From positions 62,001-126,000 of the forward strand of contig DAITBA010000006.1 of assembly GCA_036824005.1 (NCBI GenBank): DNA of 64,000 bases, given 5' to 3'. The notes beneath the pieces were generated by a model that was not told the origin of the DNA, searched no databases, and saw only the letters and a list, made by a program, of their open reading frames with translations. The DNA comes from DAITBA01 sp036824005. Its GTDB lineage: Bacteria > Pseudomonadota > Gammaproteobacteria > Burkholderiales > Rhodocyclaceae. This document shows, piece after piece, positions 34,865 through 43,227 of this stretch; the stretch's first letter is position 1, and the number at the start of each line of letters is the position of its first letter. The position numbers and the translations under genes are program-made.

Positions 34865-35400
34865 GGGTCAAGGCGATGCCTCCTCCGTTGCCATCTCCGG
34901 TTGGTCCGCCAGCGCCACCAGAAGTCGATCATGGCGTAAGTCAGCAGTCCGGCCGCCGCTGCCATGACGGTCAATCCCGCAAGCAACGGTCTGCCCAGCG
35001 CAACGATGCGCTGCCAAACCGTCCTTTCCGCTGCATCGACGGATGCATCTTCCCGGACATCGGACGGGAGCACGGTTTCGCCCGTCAGCCAACTGCCAAG
35101 ACGGTAGGCAGTGTAGTACAACGGCCCGAACGTCGCGGGGTTCGTGATGAGGGTGCTCGCTGCTGCAGCCGGAAGATTGGCACGCAACACGATCGCCGCC
35201 GCCGCCGTCACGGGAATCTGTGCCAGCGGAATGAGAAGCCCGAAGAACACCCCCAACGCCACCCCCAGTGCCACGCCACGACGCGACCAATGCCACAGCT
35301 TCGGATGTCCCAGCCGGGGCGCGAGCCAGCGCAGCCAGCGGCTTCTTTCGAGTCGTTCCCGAGTCGGTATCCAGGAACGCAAGCTCTCTCGCCAAGTCAT
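34861..35400 (-). CDS. DUF2062 family membrane protein
   Basis: A 179-aa protein. The DUF2062 pattern is clear: a short amphipathic N-terminus with WLAPRLGHPKLWHWSRRGVA, then VALGVFFGLLIPLAQIPVTA and ASTLITNPATFGPLYYTAYRLG with the conserved NP, and a final hydrophobic helix. Molecular function is unknown. I start at ATG 35400; the frame continues to 35481 but the extra 27 residues look unrelated. First gene of a run with patatin, gntP and DUF502, all overlapping or close. Confidence 0.8.
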   Translation of the reverse strand: MTWRESLRSWIPTRERLERSRWLRWLAPRLGHPKLWHWSRRGVALGVALGVFFGLLIPLAQIPVTAAAAIVLRANLPAAAASTLITNPATFGPLYYTAYRLGSWLTGETVLPSDVREDASVDAAERTVWQRIVALGRPLLAGLTVMAAAAGLLTYAMIDFWWRWRTNRRWQRRRHRLDP

Positions 35401-35587
35401 GGTTGTGGCAGGTGCATATCGGACATCTACGGCTCTTCTTGATCGTGTGTCGGGCGAGGCTACCGTTATCCTGATCGGCACGTCCTGTCAAGATTTCCCG
35501 GGACGCCGAAGCGCCGGTACGAGGCAGGGGCGGCCCAAGCCACAGGACTATGGGATGATCTATCGACGACATCATGGAGACGATTTC

Positions 35588-36496
35588 ATGGACACTCTGA
35601 GCCTGTTTCTCCGATCACCCGACGACTGGCGCGAGTTGGCCCGGGTGGCCATTCATATCACGGTCATCGTGGGCCTTGCCTGGGGCCTGCTGGCCCTGTC
35701 CCGGCGCATCGAGCCCCTGCTGCGCGCGCAACTGGAAAAACGCACCGACGACACCGGCCAGCTCCGCCGCCTGGAAACCCTGGGTCGGGTGCTGCGCTAT
35801 GTAGCGACGGTGATCGTCACCCTCGTCACCGGCATGCTCGTGTTGTCCGAACTGGGCATCTCCATCGCCCCCATTCTCGCCTCGGCGGGCATCGTCGGCA
35901 TCGCCGTGGGTTTCGGCGCGCAGAGCCTGGTGCGCGATTACTTCACAGGACTGTTCCTGCTGGTGGAGGACCAGTTGCATCTGGGCGACCTGGTGGAGGT
36001 GGCCGGCAAGAGCGGCGTGGTGGAGGAACTCACCTTGCGCTACCTGCGTCTGCGCGACTACGAGGGCCACGTGCACTTCATCCCCAACAGCGCCATCAGC
36101 ACGGTCACCAACCGCGGGCGCGACTATGCCTACGCGGTGATGGATGTGGGGGTGGCCTACCGGGAGGATCTGGACGAGGTGTTCGCGGTGATGCGCGAGG
36201 TGGGCGCTGCAATGCGCGCCGACGAGACCCTGGGCGCCCTTATCCTGGAAGACCTGGAGATCGCCGGCGTCAACGCCTGGGCCGATTCCTCGGTGGTGGT
36301 GCGCGCCCGCTTCAAGGTGCGCCCCTTGCAGCAGATGACGGTGCGGCGCGCTTTCCTGCTGCGTCTCAAGCAGTCCTTTGATGCCCACGGTATCGAAATC
36401 CCCTACCCCCATCTCACGCTCTATGCAGGGCAGGGCAAGGACGGCCGGGCACCTGCGCTGCGCATCTTCCAGGACGCCATCCGCAGCCGAGATTAA
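35588..36496 (+). CDS. Small-conductance mechanosensitive channel (MscS family)
   Basis: A 302-aa channel that opens under membrane tension to release solutes in hypo-osmotic shock. It has three hydrophobic helices in the first 110 residues; the pore helix contains ASAGIVGIAVGFGAQSLVRDY followed by FTGLFLLVEDQLHLGD, typical of MscS TM3 and the beta domain. The start ATG 35588 follows GGAGACGATTTC. It is divergent from DUF2062 and converges on the GGDEF gene, placing it next to the ion-transport region. Confidence 0.9.
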   Translation: MDTLSLFLRSPDDWRELARVAIHITVIVGLAWGLLALSRRIEPLLRAQLEKRTDDTGQLRRLETLGRVLRYVATVIVTLVTGMLVLSELGISIAPILASAGIVGIAVGFGAQSLVRDYFTGLFLLVEDQLHLGDLVEVAGKSGVVEELTLRYLRLRDYEGHVHFIPNSAISTVTNRGRDYAYAVMDVGVAYREDLDEVFAVMREVGAAMRADETLGALILEDLEIAGVNAWADSSVVVRARFKVRPLQQMTVRRAFLLRLKQSFDAHGIEIPYPHLTLYAGQGKDGRAPALRIFQDAIRSRD

Positions 36497-36538
36497 CAAT
36501 GACGTCAGGATATTGTTTCGCCGCCACGTGCTGACCGT

Positions 36539-37390
36539 TCAGTATTCGCGCAGAAGAATGCTGTCGCGACTGCCGCGTTTGACTTCGTACATCAATTCAT
36601 CGGCCTGTTTGAGCAATGCATCGAAGTTTTGTGGCGTCGTACGATAGCTGGCCACGCCGATGCTAAAGGTGACCGGCCATCGTTCCGCCTGCATCGCATC
36701 GAGCAAGGCCCGACGCAACTTTTCCACGTAAACCTGTACCGCATCGGCCTTCATATTGGGCAGGAGTAAGGCGAACTCATCGCCGCCCAGTCGGCCCGGC
36801 ACATCGCTGGCGCGCACATGGGCGCGCATCACAGCGGCGACCGACCTGAGCAACCGGTCGCCAATCTCGTGGCCAAGGGTATCGTTGACCTCCTTGAAGC
36901 GATCAAGGTCGATATATACCGCGGCGAAGGGCGCCCCGTGGCGCTGCGCCTGAGCGAACGCCTGGTGACCCCGCTCAAGAAACTCGCGCCGGTTGGGCAG
37001 TTTGGTCAGCGCATCTTCGCGCGCCAGCCGGGATTCCCTCTGCAGGGTATTGCGTATTGAACCGACCAACCATGCACCGCCTGAAAAAATCGCCAACCGG
37101 ACCACAGTATTGAACAGCAACGGCAAGAGTGATGATTGAACGCCGGCAAGCATTCGGTCGGCCAGGAACCATTCGATGGCTGCCAGTAGCGCCAGGGCAT
37201 AGCCGAAGCGCGGCCCAAGAAACCAACTGACAGCCAGTACCGGCACGATGAAGAACGCGTGGAACTCGTAAGCCAGTCCAGTTAGGGTGTGGAGATAGCC
37301 GATTGCAGTCACCAGCAATCCGCCGCAGATCAGGATCAGGCTTTTGTACAGCCAGTTGGGTTGCCAGAGAAAGGCTTCCTTCGGTTTCAC
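36539..37390 (-). CDS. Membrane-anchored diguanylate cyclase (GGDEF)
   Basis: A 283-aa protein making c-di-GMP. The N-terminal 120 residues contain four to five hydrophobic segments with no recognised sensor domain. The GGDEF domain (about 122-283) has DALTKLPNRREF, the metal-binding DLDRFKEVND, the active-site GRLGGDEFALL (intact) and FSIGVASY. No RxxD inhibition site is evident five residues before GGDEF. It starts with GTG 37390, which overlaps the preceding antiporter-subunit stop (GTGA), so it is read as last gene of that cluster. Confidence 0.9.
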   Translation of the reverse strand: MKPKEAFLWQPNWLYKSLILICGGLLVTAIGYLHTLTGLAYEFHAFFIVPVLAVSWFLGPRFGYALALLAAIEWFLADRMLAGVQSSLLPLLFNTVVRLAIFSGGAWLVGSIRNTLQRESRLAREDALTKLPNRREFLERGHQAFAQAQRHGAPFAAVYIDLDRFKEVNDTLGHEIGDRLLRSVAAVMRAHVRASDVPGRLGGDEFALLLPNMKADAVQVYVEKLRRALLDAMQAERWPVTFSIGVASYRTTPQNFDALLKQADELMYEVKRGSRDSILLREY

Positions 37391-38889
37391 GTCAAGACGT
37401 CTTCAGATTTCGGTATGGCCGTGCCGCATCTGACAGCGCAGATGCGTTCCAGCGGAATGATCATGTCTCCCGCCGGCAACCGGGGTGCCCTGATACCCAT
37501 CCGCACGGCCAGAACGACAAGGATTAGGCCAAGTCCAACCGGCCAGAGTGCTGCCCACAATGCATCACCCGTAACTGCCCCCTGTTGTACCCACGGCAGA
37601 GCCAGCCCCAGGATCACCAGAATCCACCAAGGCAGCGTCAGCCCTTTGCCTCCGCCGTGTGGAGATTCGGTTGCGAGCAACAGGAGTAGCCTCGCCATGA
37701 GAAGAGCCGTGCCGACAGCAGCTACGGCCAGCAAGCCGACCAGCCCATCCCATGGCAGGCCGGCGAGCGCCGACTTCAGTTGCAGCTTGGCTGCCATGCC
37801 ACTGGTAAAAGGTACCCCGGCCAGGGCCATGGCGGGCAGCGCCATGCCGGCAAGCACCCAAGCCCGGCCGCCGTGGACCTTGGCCACCCCGACTCCCAGG
37901 AACAGGGCGCTCTTGGCCATCGCGTGATGTACCGCGTAGAGGAGGATGGCCGGCAGTAACACCGGCCACAGTTGCGGTGCCACCAGTCCCGCACCCACGC
38001 CGAGCGTCATGTAGCCCATCTGGCTGACACTGGAATAGGCCAAGAGCACCTTGGCATCACGCTGCATCAATCCCGCGGCAACGCCGAGGAAGGCGGCCAC
38101 AATGCCGGCCGCAATCAGGAAGAAGCCCACGTCGGGCGCGGCCTGCCCGAGCGGCAGGAAGCGCAACCAGCCGAGCAGGCCGGCCTTGAGCATGACGCCG
38201 GAGAGCACCGCGCTCGCGGGCACGGGCGCCACCGGGTGCGCCAGCGGCAGCCACATGTGCAGCAGCGGTAGCCCGACTTTGACGCCAAAGCCGACGACAA
38301 GGAGCCAGGTCGCCGCAGGCGGCACCGGCGCAGCCGCCATTTCAGCCAGTAAATGGCTGCCGGCGGCATGCACCTGCAACAGCAAGCCCATCACTAGGGC
38401 GGTTTCCCCAAGCACGGCCATGATGAGATAGACCCGCCCGGCGCGCCGGGCCTCATCCGTGCGCGTATGGATGACCAATCCGTAGGCGGCGAAGGTCATG
38501 ACGGCAAACCAGAAGTAGAAGGATGCCGCGTCGGCGGCCAGACAAAGCCCCAAGTTGCCCGCCTGGGTGACCAGGAAAAAGGCCCAGAACGACAGACGCC
38601 GCGGGTCAGCGGCAAGGTAGGCGCGTGCATACATGCCGGCGATAAGCCAGATCCCGGCCGTGAAACCAAGGAATATGCGCACGGTCTCGTCGAGCGCGTA
38701 GCGGCTGCCCAGCAGCAGCCAGGGCAGGTCGATCGCCAGGTCAGCGGGCGCACCCAGCGCCAGCCCCAGCGCAGGCAGCGGCGCCAGTGGCATGAGCGCG
38801 AGCCCGCCGCCAGCCACCATGGGTGGCAGCATCAGCACCGTCGCCAGGACCAGCGGCAGCAGGAAAGCCAGGATGATCAGGGCGTCCAT
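37387..38889 (-). CDS. ND4/ND5-like antiporter subunit, third paralogue, TM5 Glu missing
   Basis: A 500-aa integral membrane protein of the MrpD/NuoM/NuoL family. TM7 and TM8 lysines are kept (GFGVKVGLPLLHMWLPLAHP and GVMLKAGLLGWL), as are LLAYSSVSQMGYM and HHAMAKSALFLG. The TM5 position that holds a conserved Glu in the other paralogues (FYELLTL in the neighbour) aligns with Ala here (WFAVMTF). That residue is essential for ion transport in studied members, so this subunit may be altered or structural. It overlaps the previous gene by 13 nt. The C-terminal 35 residues are hydrophilic. Confidence 0.8.
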   Translation of the reverse strand: MDALIILAFLLPLVLATVLMLPPMVAGGGLALMPLAPLPALGLALGAPADLAIDLPWLLLGSRYALDETVRIFLGFTAGIWLIAGMYARAYLAADPRRLSFWAFFLVTQAGNLGLCLAADAASFYFWFAVMTFAAYGLVIHTRTDEARRAGRVYLIMAVLGETALVMGLLLQVHAAGSHLLAEMAAAPVPPAATWLLVVGFGVKVGLPLLHMWLPLAHPVAPVPASAVLSGVMLKAGLLGWLRFLPLGQAAPDVGFFLIAAGIVAAFLGVAAGLMQRDAKVLLAYSSVSQMGYMTLGVGAGLVAPQLWPVLLPAILLYAVHHAMAKSALFLGVGVAKVHGGRAWVLAGMALPAMALAGVPFTSGMAAKLQLKSALAGLPWDGLVGLLAVAAVGTALLMARLLLLLATESPHGGGKGLTLPWWILVILGLALPWVQQGAVTGDALWAALWPVGLGLILVVLAVRMGIRAPRLPAGDMIIPLERICAVRCGTAIPKSEDVLT

Positions 38890-40388
38890 TGCAGGTATTC
38901 CCGATCCGCGATCAGATAGGCCCAGGTCACGGGGCTGAGAGCTACGGCGGCAAACAGGCCGCTCAACACGACGACGATCGCTGTCGCCAGTGGCGGCAGC
39001 AACAGCAACACGGAGGTCTCGCGCCAGCCGCGGGCGGCGATGTGTTCCTCCGGCCAGGAAGCAGGAGCACTACGAAACCAGGCGCGATACAGGATGGGCA
39101 GAAAGTAAGCTGCATTGAGCAGGCTTGATGCCGCGAGAACCGCGAGCACCCAGGGCATGCCGGCTTCGAGGGCCCCGCGCCCCAGATACCACTTGCTGAT
39201 AAACCCGGCCAAGGGAGGCACACCAATCATCCCGAAGGCGCCGATGGAGAAGGCCAACGTGGTGAGCGGCATGCGCCGCCCGGCACCATCCATCTCGCTG
39301 ACCTTGTGGATGCCCAGCGTTTCGGCGTAGTTGCCGGCGCAGAAGAACAGCGTGATTTTCATGATGCCTTGATGTACCAGATGCACCAGGCCGCCTACCG
39401 TGCCGATGGGACCGAACAAGGCGACACCGAGTGCGATGTAGGACACTTGGCTGACCGTCGAGAACGCCAGCCGCTTCTTCAGGTCGTCCTGGAACAGCGC
39501 ACGGAAGCTACCCCAGACGATAGTGACGGCGGCGAGAATCGCCAAGGGGAGAAGCAGGTTCAGCGACTGCGCAAACTCGACGCCATACACCTCATAGACG
39601 ATCCGAACGATGCCGAAGGCGCCGGCTTTCACCACCGCCACAGCATGCAGCAAGGCGGATACCGGAGCCGGTGCGACCATCGCCTGCGGCAGCCAGCCGT
39701 GCAGCGGCACGAGGGCCGCCTTGACGCCGACGCCGGCGATCAAGAGCAGGAAGATGATCTTCAACTGCCCGGCGTATTCGGCACCGAGCACGGCGGCGAT
39801 ACCACCGTGGGCAAACCCGGTATGGCCGATCAGGTGATGCAGCCAGACAATGCCGGTCAGCAGCGCCGTGCCGCCGATCAGAGTATAGGTAAGATAGATC
39901 GTTCCGCCTTTCATCGCCTTGTCGGTACCGCGATGCACGACCAGCGGGAAGGTCGACAGCGTCAGCAGTTCGTAGAAGACGAAGAAGGTGAACAGGTTGG
40001 CCGCCATGGCGATGCCCATGGTGGCAGTGACGCAGAGGCTGAAGAAGCCGAAGAAGCGCGAGCGGTGCGGCGCGCCTTCGAGGTAGCCGATGGCGTAGAG
40101 CGTGGTGAACAGCCAGAGGATGGCCGACAGCGTGACGAACAGCATGCCCAGCGCGTCGGCCTTGAGCGCCAGTTCCAGGCCGGGCAGCACCGCGAAGCGC
40201 ACGCCATATTCTTCGCCGGCCGCGACGCCGGCCAGCAGCAGGCCGACCAGCGCCAGCTTGGCGAAGGCGGCGAACAGATTGAGCGTGGTGCGCACGCCGA
40301 TCCACGCTTCGGGCAGCGCGAAGATCACCAGGCCCGGCAGCAGCGACGAGGCCAGCACGGCCAGCGGCAGCCACTCGTTCGCGGTCAT
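38877..40388 (-). CDS. ND4/ND5-like (MrpD-type) antiporter subunit, second paralogue
   Basis: A 503-aa membrane protein with about 14 helices. The TM5 Glu (FFVFYELLTLSTF), the TM7 Lys in GVGVKAALVPLHGWLPQAM, the following APAPVSALLHAVAVVKAG and LAFSTVSQVSYIALG are all present, so the channel residues look intact. ATG 40388 is chosen over a GTG four codons upstream. The 109-nt gap before it contains copy 1 of the three-hairpin repeat. Confidence 0.85.
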   Translation of the reverse strand: MTANEWLPLAVLASSLLPGLVIFALPEAWIGVRTTLNLFAAFAKLALVGLLLAGVAAGEEYGVRFAVLPGLELALKADALGMLFVTLSAILWLFTTLYAIGYLEGAPHRSRFFGFFSLCVTATMGIAMAANLFTFFVFYELLTLSTFPLVVHRGTDKAMKGGTIYLTYTLIGGTALLTGIVWLHHLIGHTGFAHGGIAAVLGAEYAGQLKIIFLLLIAGVGVKAALVPLHGWLPQAMVAPAPVSALLHAVAVVKAGAFGIVRIVYEVYGVEFAQSLNLLLPLAILAAVTIVWGSFRALFQDDLKKRLAFSTVSQVSYIALGVALFGPIGTVGGLVHLVHQGIMKITLFFCAGNYAETLGIHKVSEMDGAGRRMPLTTLAFSIGAFGMIGVPPLAGFISKWYLGRGALEAGMPWVLAVLAASSLLNAAYFLPILYRAWFRSAPASWPEEHIAARGWRETSVLLLLPPLATAIVVVLSGLFAAVALSPVTWAYLIADREYLQWTP

Positions 40389-40404
40389 GTTGGTCCGCAC
40401 CCTC

Positions 40405-40497
40405 CCGCCCTCCCCCTCGCGGGGGAGGTGACGGGTGTTCGCCGCTGCGCGGCTCCGGTTGCTGGCTGGCGCCCCTTGGGGCGGCCCTGCGGGGCGC
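40405..40497 (-). repeat. Three-hairpin repeat, copy 1
   Basis: Begins right after the TGA of the first MrpD-like gene. In transcript order there is hairpin 1 (GCGCCCC at 40497-40491 with GGGGCGC at 40475-40469, 15-nt loop), hairpin 2 (GCCGC-GCA-GCGGC, 40453-40441) and hairpin 3 (CCTCCCCC-GCGA-GGGGGAGG, 40428-40409). The segment between hairpins 2 and 3 and the hairpin 1 loop are nearly identical in copy 2 at 43.1 kb. It could modulate downstream expression or mRNA stability. Confidence 0.85.
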
Positions 40498-41928
40498 TCA
40501 TGCCATGACTCCCAGCAGTTGCATCAGTTCAACGCCGCGCAGGCCGAGCAGCACGCTGGCGGCGGCCAGTGCGAATGCACCCCATTCCAGCGTGCGCGGC
40601 ACGGCGGCGAGCGGCGCATCGGCCGGCGCCAGCAGGAAGGCCTGGCGCAGCACGCGGAACACATACACCGCCGCCAGCAGTCCGCCGGCCAGCACCACGG
40701 CGACGATGGTCCAGGCGTCCTGCGCCAGCGCCGCGTCGATCAACTGCCACTTGGCGAGGAAGCCGCTGGAGGGCGGCAGGCCCATCAGCGTCATGCCGGC
40801 CAGGCCGAAGGCGAACAGCGTCACCGGCAGGCGCTCGGCCGCACCGGCCAGCCCCGCCACCGTGTCCTGCCCGGTCGCCTTGATCAGCACGCCGGCCGCC
40901 GCGAACATCGCCGCCTTGGCCAGGCCGTGCGCGAAGACCTGCATCACGCCGGCCTGCAGCGCGATGCCGCCCGCCAGCAGCGGCAAGATCAGGAACAGGT
41001 AACCGAGCTGCGCGACCGTCGAATACGCGATCAGCGTCTTGATGCGGCGCGCGCGGATCGCCCGCCAGGAACCCCAGAGGATGGCCGTGCCGCCGAGCAG
41101 CGCCGGCAACCAGGCGGCGACATCCGCCAGCGGCGCGAAGGGGCCGAGCCACAGGCGCAGGATCAGGTAGAACGAGGCCTTGACCACCAGCGCCGAGAGC
41201 AGCGCCGACACCGGCGCCGGTGCGCCGCCGTGGGCGGGCGGCAGCCAGCCGTGAAAGGGGAAGAGCGCGGTCTTCACCATCAGTCCGGCCAACATCAGGC
41301 CGCCCGCGATCCAGACCAGGTGCGGCGCTTCCGCCGTGAGCATCGGCGTGAGCGTGGCGATCGACACCGTGCCGTAGGCGCCGTAGACCAGCGCCACGCC
41401 GAGCAGGTAGGCGCCGGAGCCGAGCAGCGTCGCGAAGAGATAACGCAGCGCCGCCGCGATCTGCTGCGCGCCGCCGCCTGCCGCGACCAGGCCCACCGCC
41501 GCGAGGCCGACGAGTTCCAGCGTGACATAGAGGTTGAACAGGTCGGCCGAGAGGAACAGCGCGTTGAGGCCGGCGATCAGGAAGCCGGCCAGCGGCCAGA
41601 AATGGCGGCCGGCCGGATCGTCGGCCTTGAAGTAGGCGCGGGCGTAGAGCGCCAGCGGCAGCGCCACGACCTGCACCAGCAGCAGCATCGCCGCCGACAG
41701 GCCGTCGGCCGCGAGGTCGATGCCCAACGGCGCGCCCCAGCCGCCGACCGCGTGAGAGAGAGCCGTGCCGCCACGGCTGACTTTTGCGGCAAGGTCGAAG
41801 GCGAGGCCGGCTTGCAGCGTCAATCCCGCGATGGCCAGCCACGCACCGCGCCCCGGCCCGAGCAGGAAGGCCAGCGTCGCCCAGGCGAGCGGCAGCAGGA
41901 TCAGGCCGGTCGGCGCGGACTCAGTCAT
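40498..41928 (-). CDS. MrpD-like antiporter subunit, first paralogue (MbhH-equivalent)
   Basis: A 476-aa ND4/ND5-type proton- or sodium-conducting subunit. TM5 Glu is in LFNLYVTLELVGL, TM7 Lys in GLMVKTALFPFHGWLP followed by APVSALLSALVVKAS, with TLIAYSTVAQLGY and HGLAKAAMFAAAG further on. All channel residues I can check are present. It overlaps the mrpC-like gene by 8 nt. In position it equals MrpD, or MbhH of membrane-bound hydrogenase gene clusters. Confidence 0.87.
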   Translation of the reverse strand: MTESAPTGLILLPLAWATLAFLLGPGRGAWLAIAGLTLQAGLAFDLAAKVSRGGTALSHAVGGWGAPLGIDLAADGLSAAMLLLVQVVALPLALYARAYFKADDPAGRHFWPLAGFLIAGLNALFLSADLFNLYVTLELVGLAAVGLVAAGGGAQQIAAALRYLFATLLGSGAYLLGVALVYGAYGTVSIATLTPMLTAEAPHLVWIAGGLMLAGLMVKTALFPFHGWLPPAHGGAPAPVSALLSALVVKASFYLILRLWLGPFAPLADVAAWLPALLGGTAILWGSWRAIRARRIKTLIAYSTVAQLGYLFLILPLLAGGIALQAGVMQVFAHGLAKAAMFAAAGVLIKATGQDTVAGLAGAAERLPVTLFAFGLAGMTLMGLPPSSGFLAKWQLIDAALAQDAWTIVAVVLAGGLLAAVYVFRVLRQAFLLAPADAPLAAVPRTLEWGAFALAAASVLLGLRGVELMQLLGVMA

Positions 41929-42223
41929 CGGCGTCCTTCGGCAGTTCGTCGCTGCCCGTGGCGGCGTGCAGGCGGCGCAGCAGCGCCAGTGCCAGCGCCG
42001 TGGCGGCGACGGCGACGACGATGCCGGTGAGCACCATGGCCTGCGGCACCGGGTCGGGGTTGTCGTGACGCTGCGCCAGCCCGACCAGCACCAGGAAGGC
42101 GCCGCTGCCCATCAGGTTGAAGGCGAGGATGCGGCGCAGCAGTTCGCCGATCAGCAGCACGCCCGCGATGCCGAGGGTAAACAGCAGGGCGCCGGTGCAG
42201 GCAAATATCAATCCTGTACTCAT
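41921..42223 (-). CDS. MrpC/MnhC-like subunit (NuoK-like)
   Basis: A 100-aa protein with three membrane helices, homologous to NuoK and MrpC. TM2 has IGELLRRILAFNLMGSGAFLVLVG and TM3 PVPQAMVLTGIVVAVAATALAL, both characteristic. The acidic residue of TM2 is retained in the IGELL position. Start overlaps the upstream MbhE+MrpB gene by 4 nt and the end overlaps the MrpD-like gene by 8 nt. Confidence 0.87.
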   Translation of the reverse strand: MSTGLIFACTGALLFTLGIAGVLLIGELLRRILAFNLMGSGAFLVLVGLAQRHDNPDPVPQAMVLTGIVVAVAATALALALLRRLHAATGSDELPKDADD

Positions 42224-42864
42224 GAGAGAAACAGGAACAGCCCGGCGAGGATCAGCCCCAGCGACAGCGTGAGGCCGGCCTCGATGGCGAGGATGAGTTG
42301 GCCCGCAACCGCAGGCGGATACTGGAGCAGTGCGCCATTGGCCAGCAGCGCGGCGGCGATGGCGAGGAAGAGCAGGAAGCCGCCGGCCAGCCCCGCGCGC
42401 AAGGCCAGCTTGGGCCGCGCCCAGCCGGGCGTGAGGCCGACCAGGTGCAGCAGCACCGCGCCCGCCGCCAGCACCGCCCCGGCCTGGAAGGCGCCGCCGG
42501 GACGGAACGCGCCGGCCCAGAGCAGGTAGAACGCGAAGACGATGGCGAGCGGCACGGCGATGCGCGCCAGCGTTTGCAGCGGCGCCGCGGCTGGAATAGT
42601 CGCCGGCGCGGCTTCACGTTCGCTGGCCGCAAGCAGGCCGAGCAGCGCCAGCAGCAGCACGGCGATCTCCAGCAGCGTGTCGTAGCCGCGATAGTTGAGC
42701 AGCACGGCGGTGACCGGATGTTCGACGCCGCTGTCGACGAGTTGCGTCACCACTGCCAGCCGCAGGTCGACGGCGGCATCCGGCAGGTCGAGCATGGCCG
42801 CGATCAGCAGGCCCGCGAAGGCGGCTGCGCCGAGGATGACGGGGATGGCGAACACGCGTCTCAC
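42220..42864 (-). CDS. Fused MbhE-like and MrpB-like subunit
   Basis: A 214-aa membrane protein. The N-terminal 80 residues carry the MrpA C-terminal/MbhE signature (VTAVLLNYRGYDTLLEIAVL), and residues about 100-214 are MrpB/MbhF-like (LWAGAFRPGGAFQAGAVLAA, then GLTLSLGLILAG). In Mbh-type clusters these are usually separate genes. The start is GTG 42864, overlapping the MbhD-like stop as GTGA. The frame is open upstream to 43134, but that part is antisense or out of phase to the MbhD-like gene. Confidence 0.82.
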   Translation of the reverse strand: MRRVFAIPVILGAAAFAGLLIAAMLDLPDAAVDLRLAVVTQLVDSGVEHPVTAVLLNYRGYDTLLEIAVLLLALLGLLAASEREAAPATIPAAAPLQTLARIAVPLAIVFAFYLLWAGAFRPGGAFQAGAVLAAGAVLLHLVGLTPGWARPKLALRAGLAGGFLLFLAIAAALLANGALLQYPPAVAGQLILAIEAGLTLSLGLILAGLFLFLS

Positions 42865-43115
42865 GGTTTGCCTCCCTGTCGTCGCAACACGCCCAGCGCA
42901 TCGAGCAGCAGCGCGCCGGTGAGCCCGGCGCCGATGGCTGCTTCGGCCAGCCCGATGTCGGGCGCCGCCAGCCGCGCCCAGGCCAGCGCCATCAGCAGGC
43001 CAAAGACGATGAACAGCACCACCGCGCGGTCGAGGCGCGGCGTCGTCAGCGTGCGGGCGCCGCTCCAGAGCAGCGCGGCGGCGAGCAGCAGGTCGTAGGC
43101 GAGGTCGATGCTCAT
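42861..43115 (-). CDS. MbhD-like (DUF4040) antiporter subunit
   Basis: An 84-aa protein with three helices, matching the DUF4040/MbhD segment that is otherwise part of the MrpA C-terminus. The diagnostic stretch is LAAPDIGLAEAAIGAGLTGALLL. Having this as a separate gene, with no ND5-like MrpA in front, is the hallmark of the hydrogenase-type (Mbh) antiporter module rather than the canonical Mrp operon. The ATG follows the repeat copy 2. Confidence 0.85.
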   Translation of the reverse strand: MSIDLAYDLLLAAALLWSGARTLTTPRLDRAVVLFIVFGLLMALAWARLAAPDIGLAEAAIGAGLTGALLLDALGVLRRQGGKP

Positions 43116-43118
43116 ATG

Positions 43119-43227
43119 GCCCGCCCCCTCCCAACCTCCCCCGCGCGGGGGAGGTGACGGGTGTTCGCCGCTGCGCGGCTCCGGTTCGTTGGCTGCGCCC
43201 GCCTTGGGGCGGCCCGGCGGCGGGCGC
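43119..43227 (-). repeat. Three-hairpin repeat, copy 2
   Basis: Lies directly after the TGA of the MrpG-like gene. Hairpin 1 has a 9-bp stem (GCGCCCGCC at 43227-43219 with GGCGGGCGC at 43203-43195) around a 15-nt loop differing at one base from copy 1, while the stem itself differs from copy 1 yet still pairs. Hairpin 2 (GCCGC-GCA-GCGGC, 43179-43167) is identical. Hairpin 3 (43154-43135) differs only in its loop (GCGC versus GCGA). The paired changes support a selected structure. Confidence 0.85.

Noticed and set aside
37387..43115. NADH dehydrogenase (complex I) operon
   Set aside because: Only NuoL/M- and NuoK-like subunits are present together with MrpE, F, G and B relatives; no NuoB, C, D, E, F, G, H or I.
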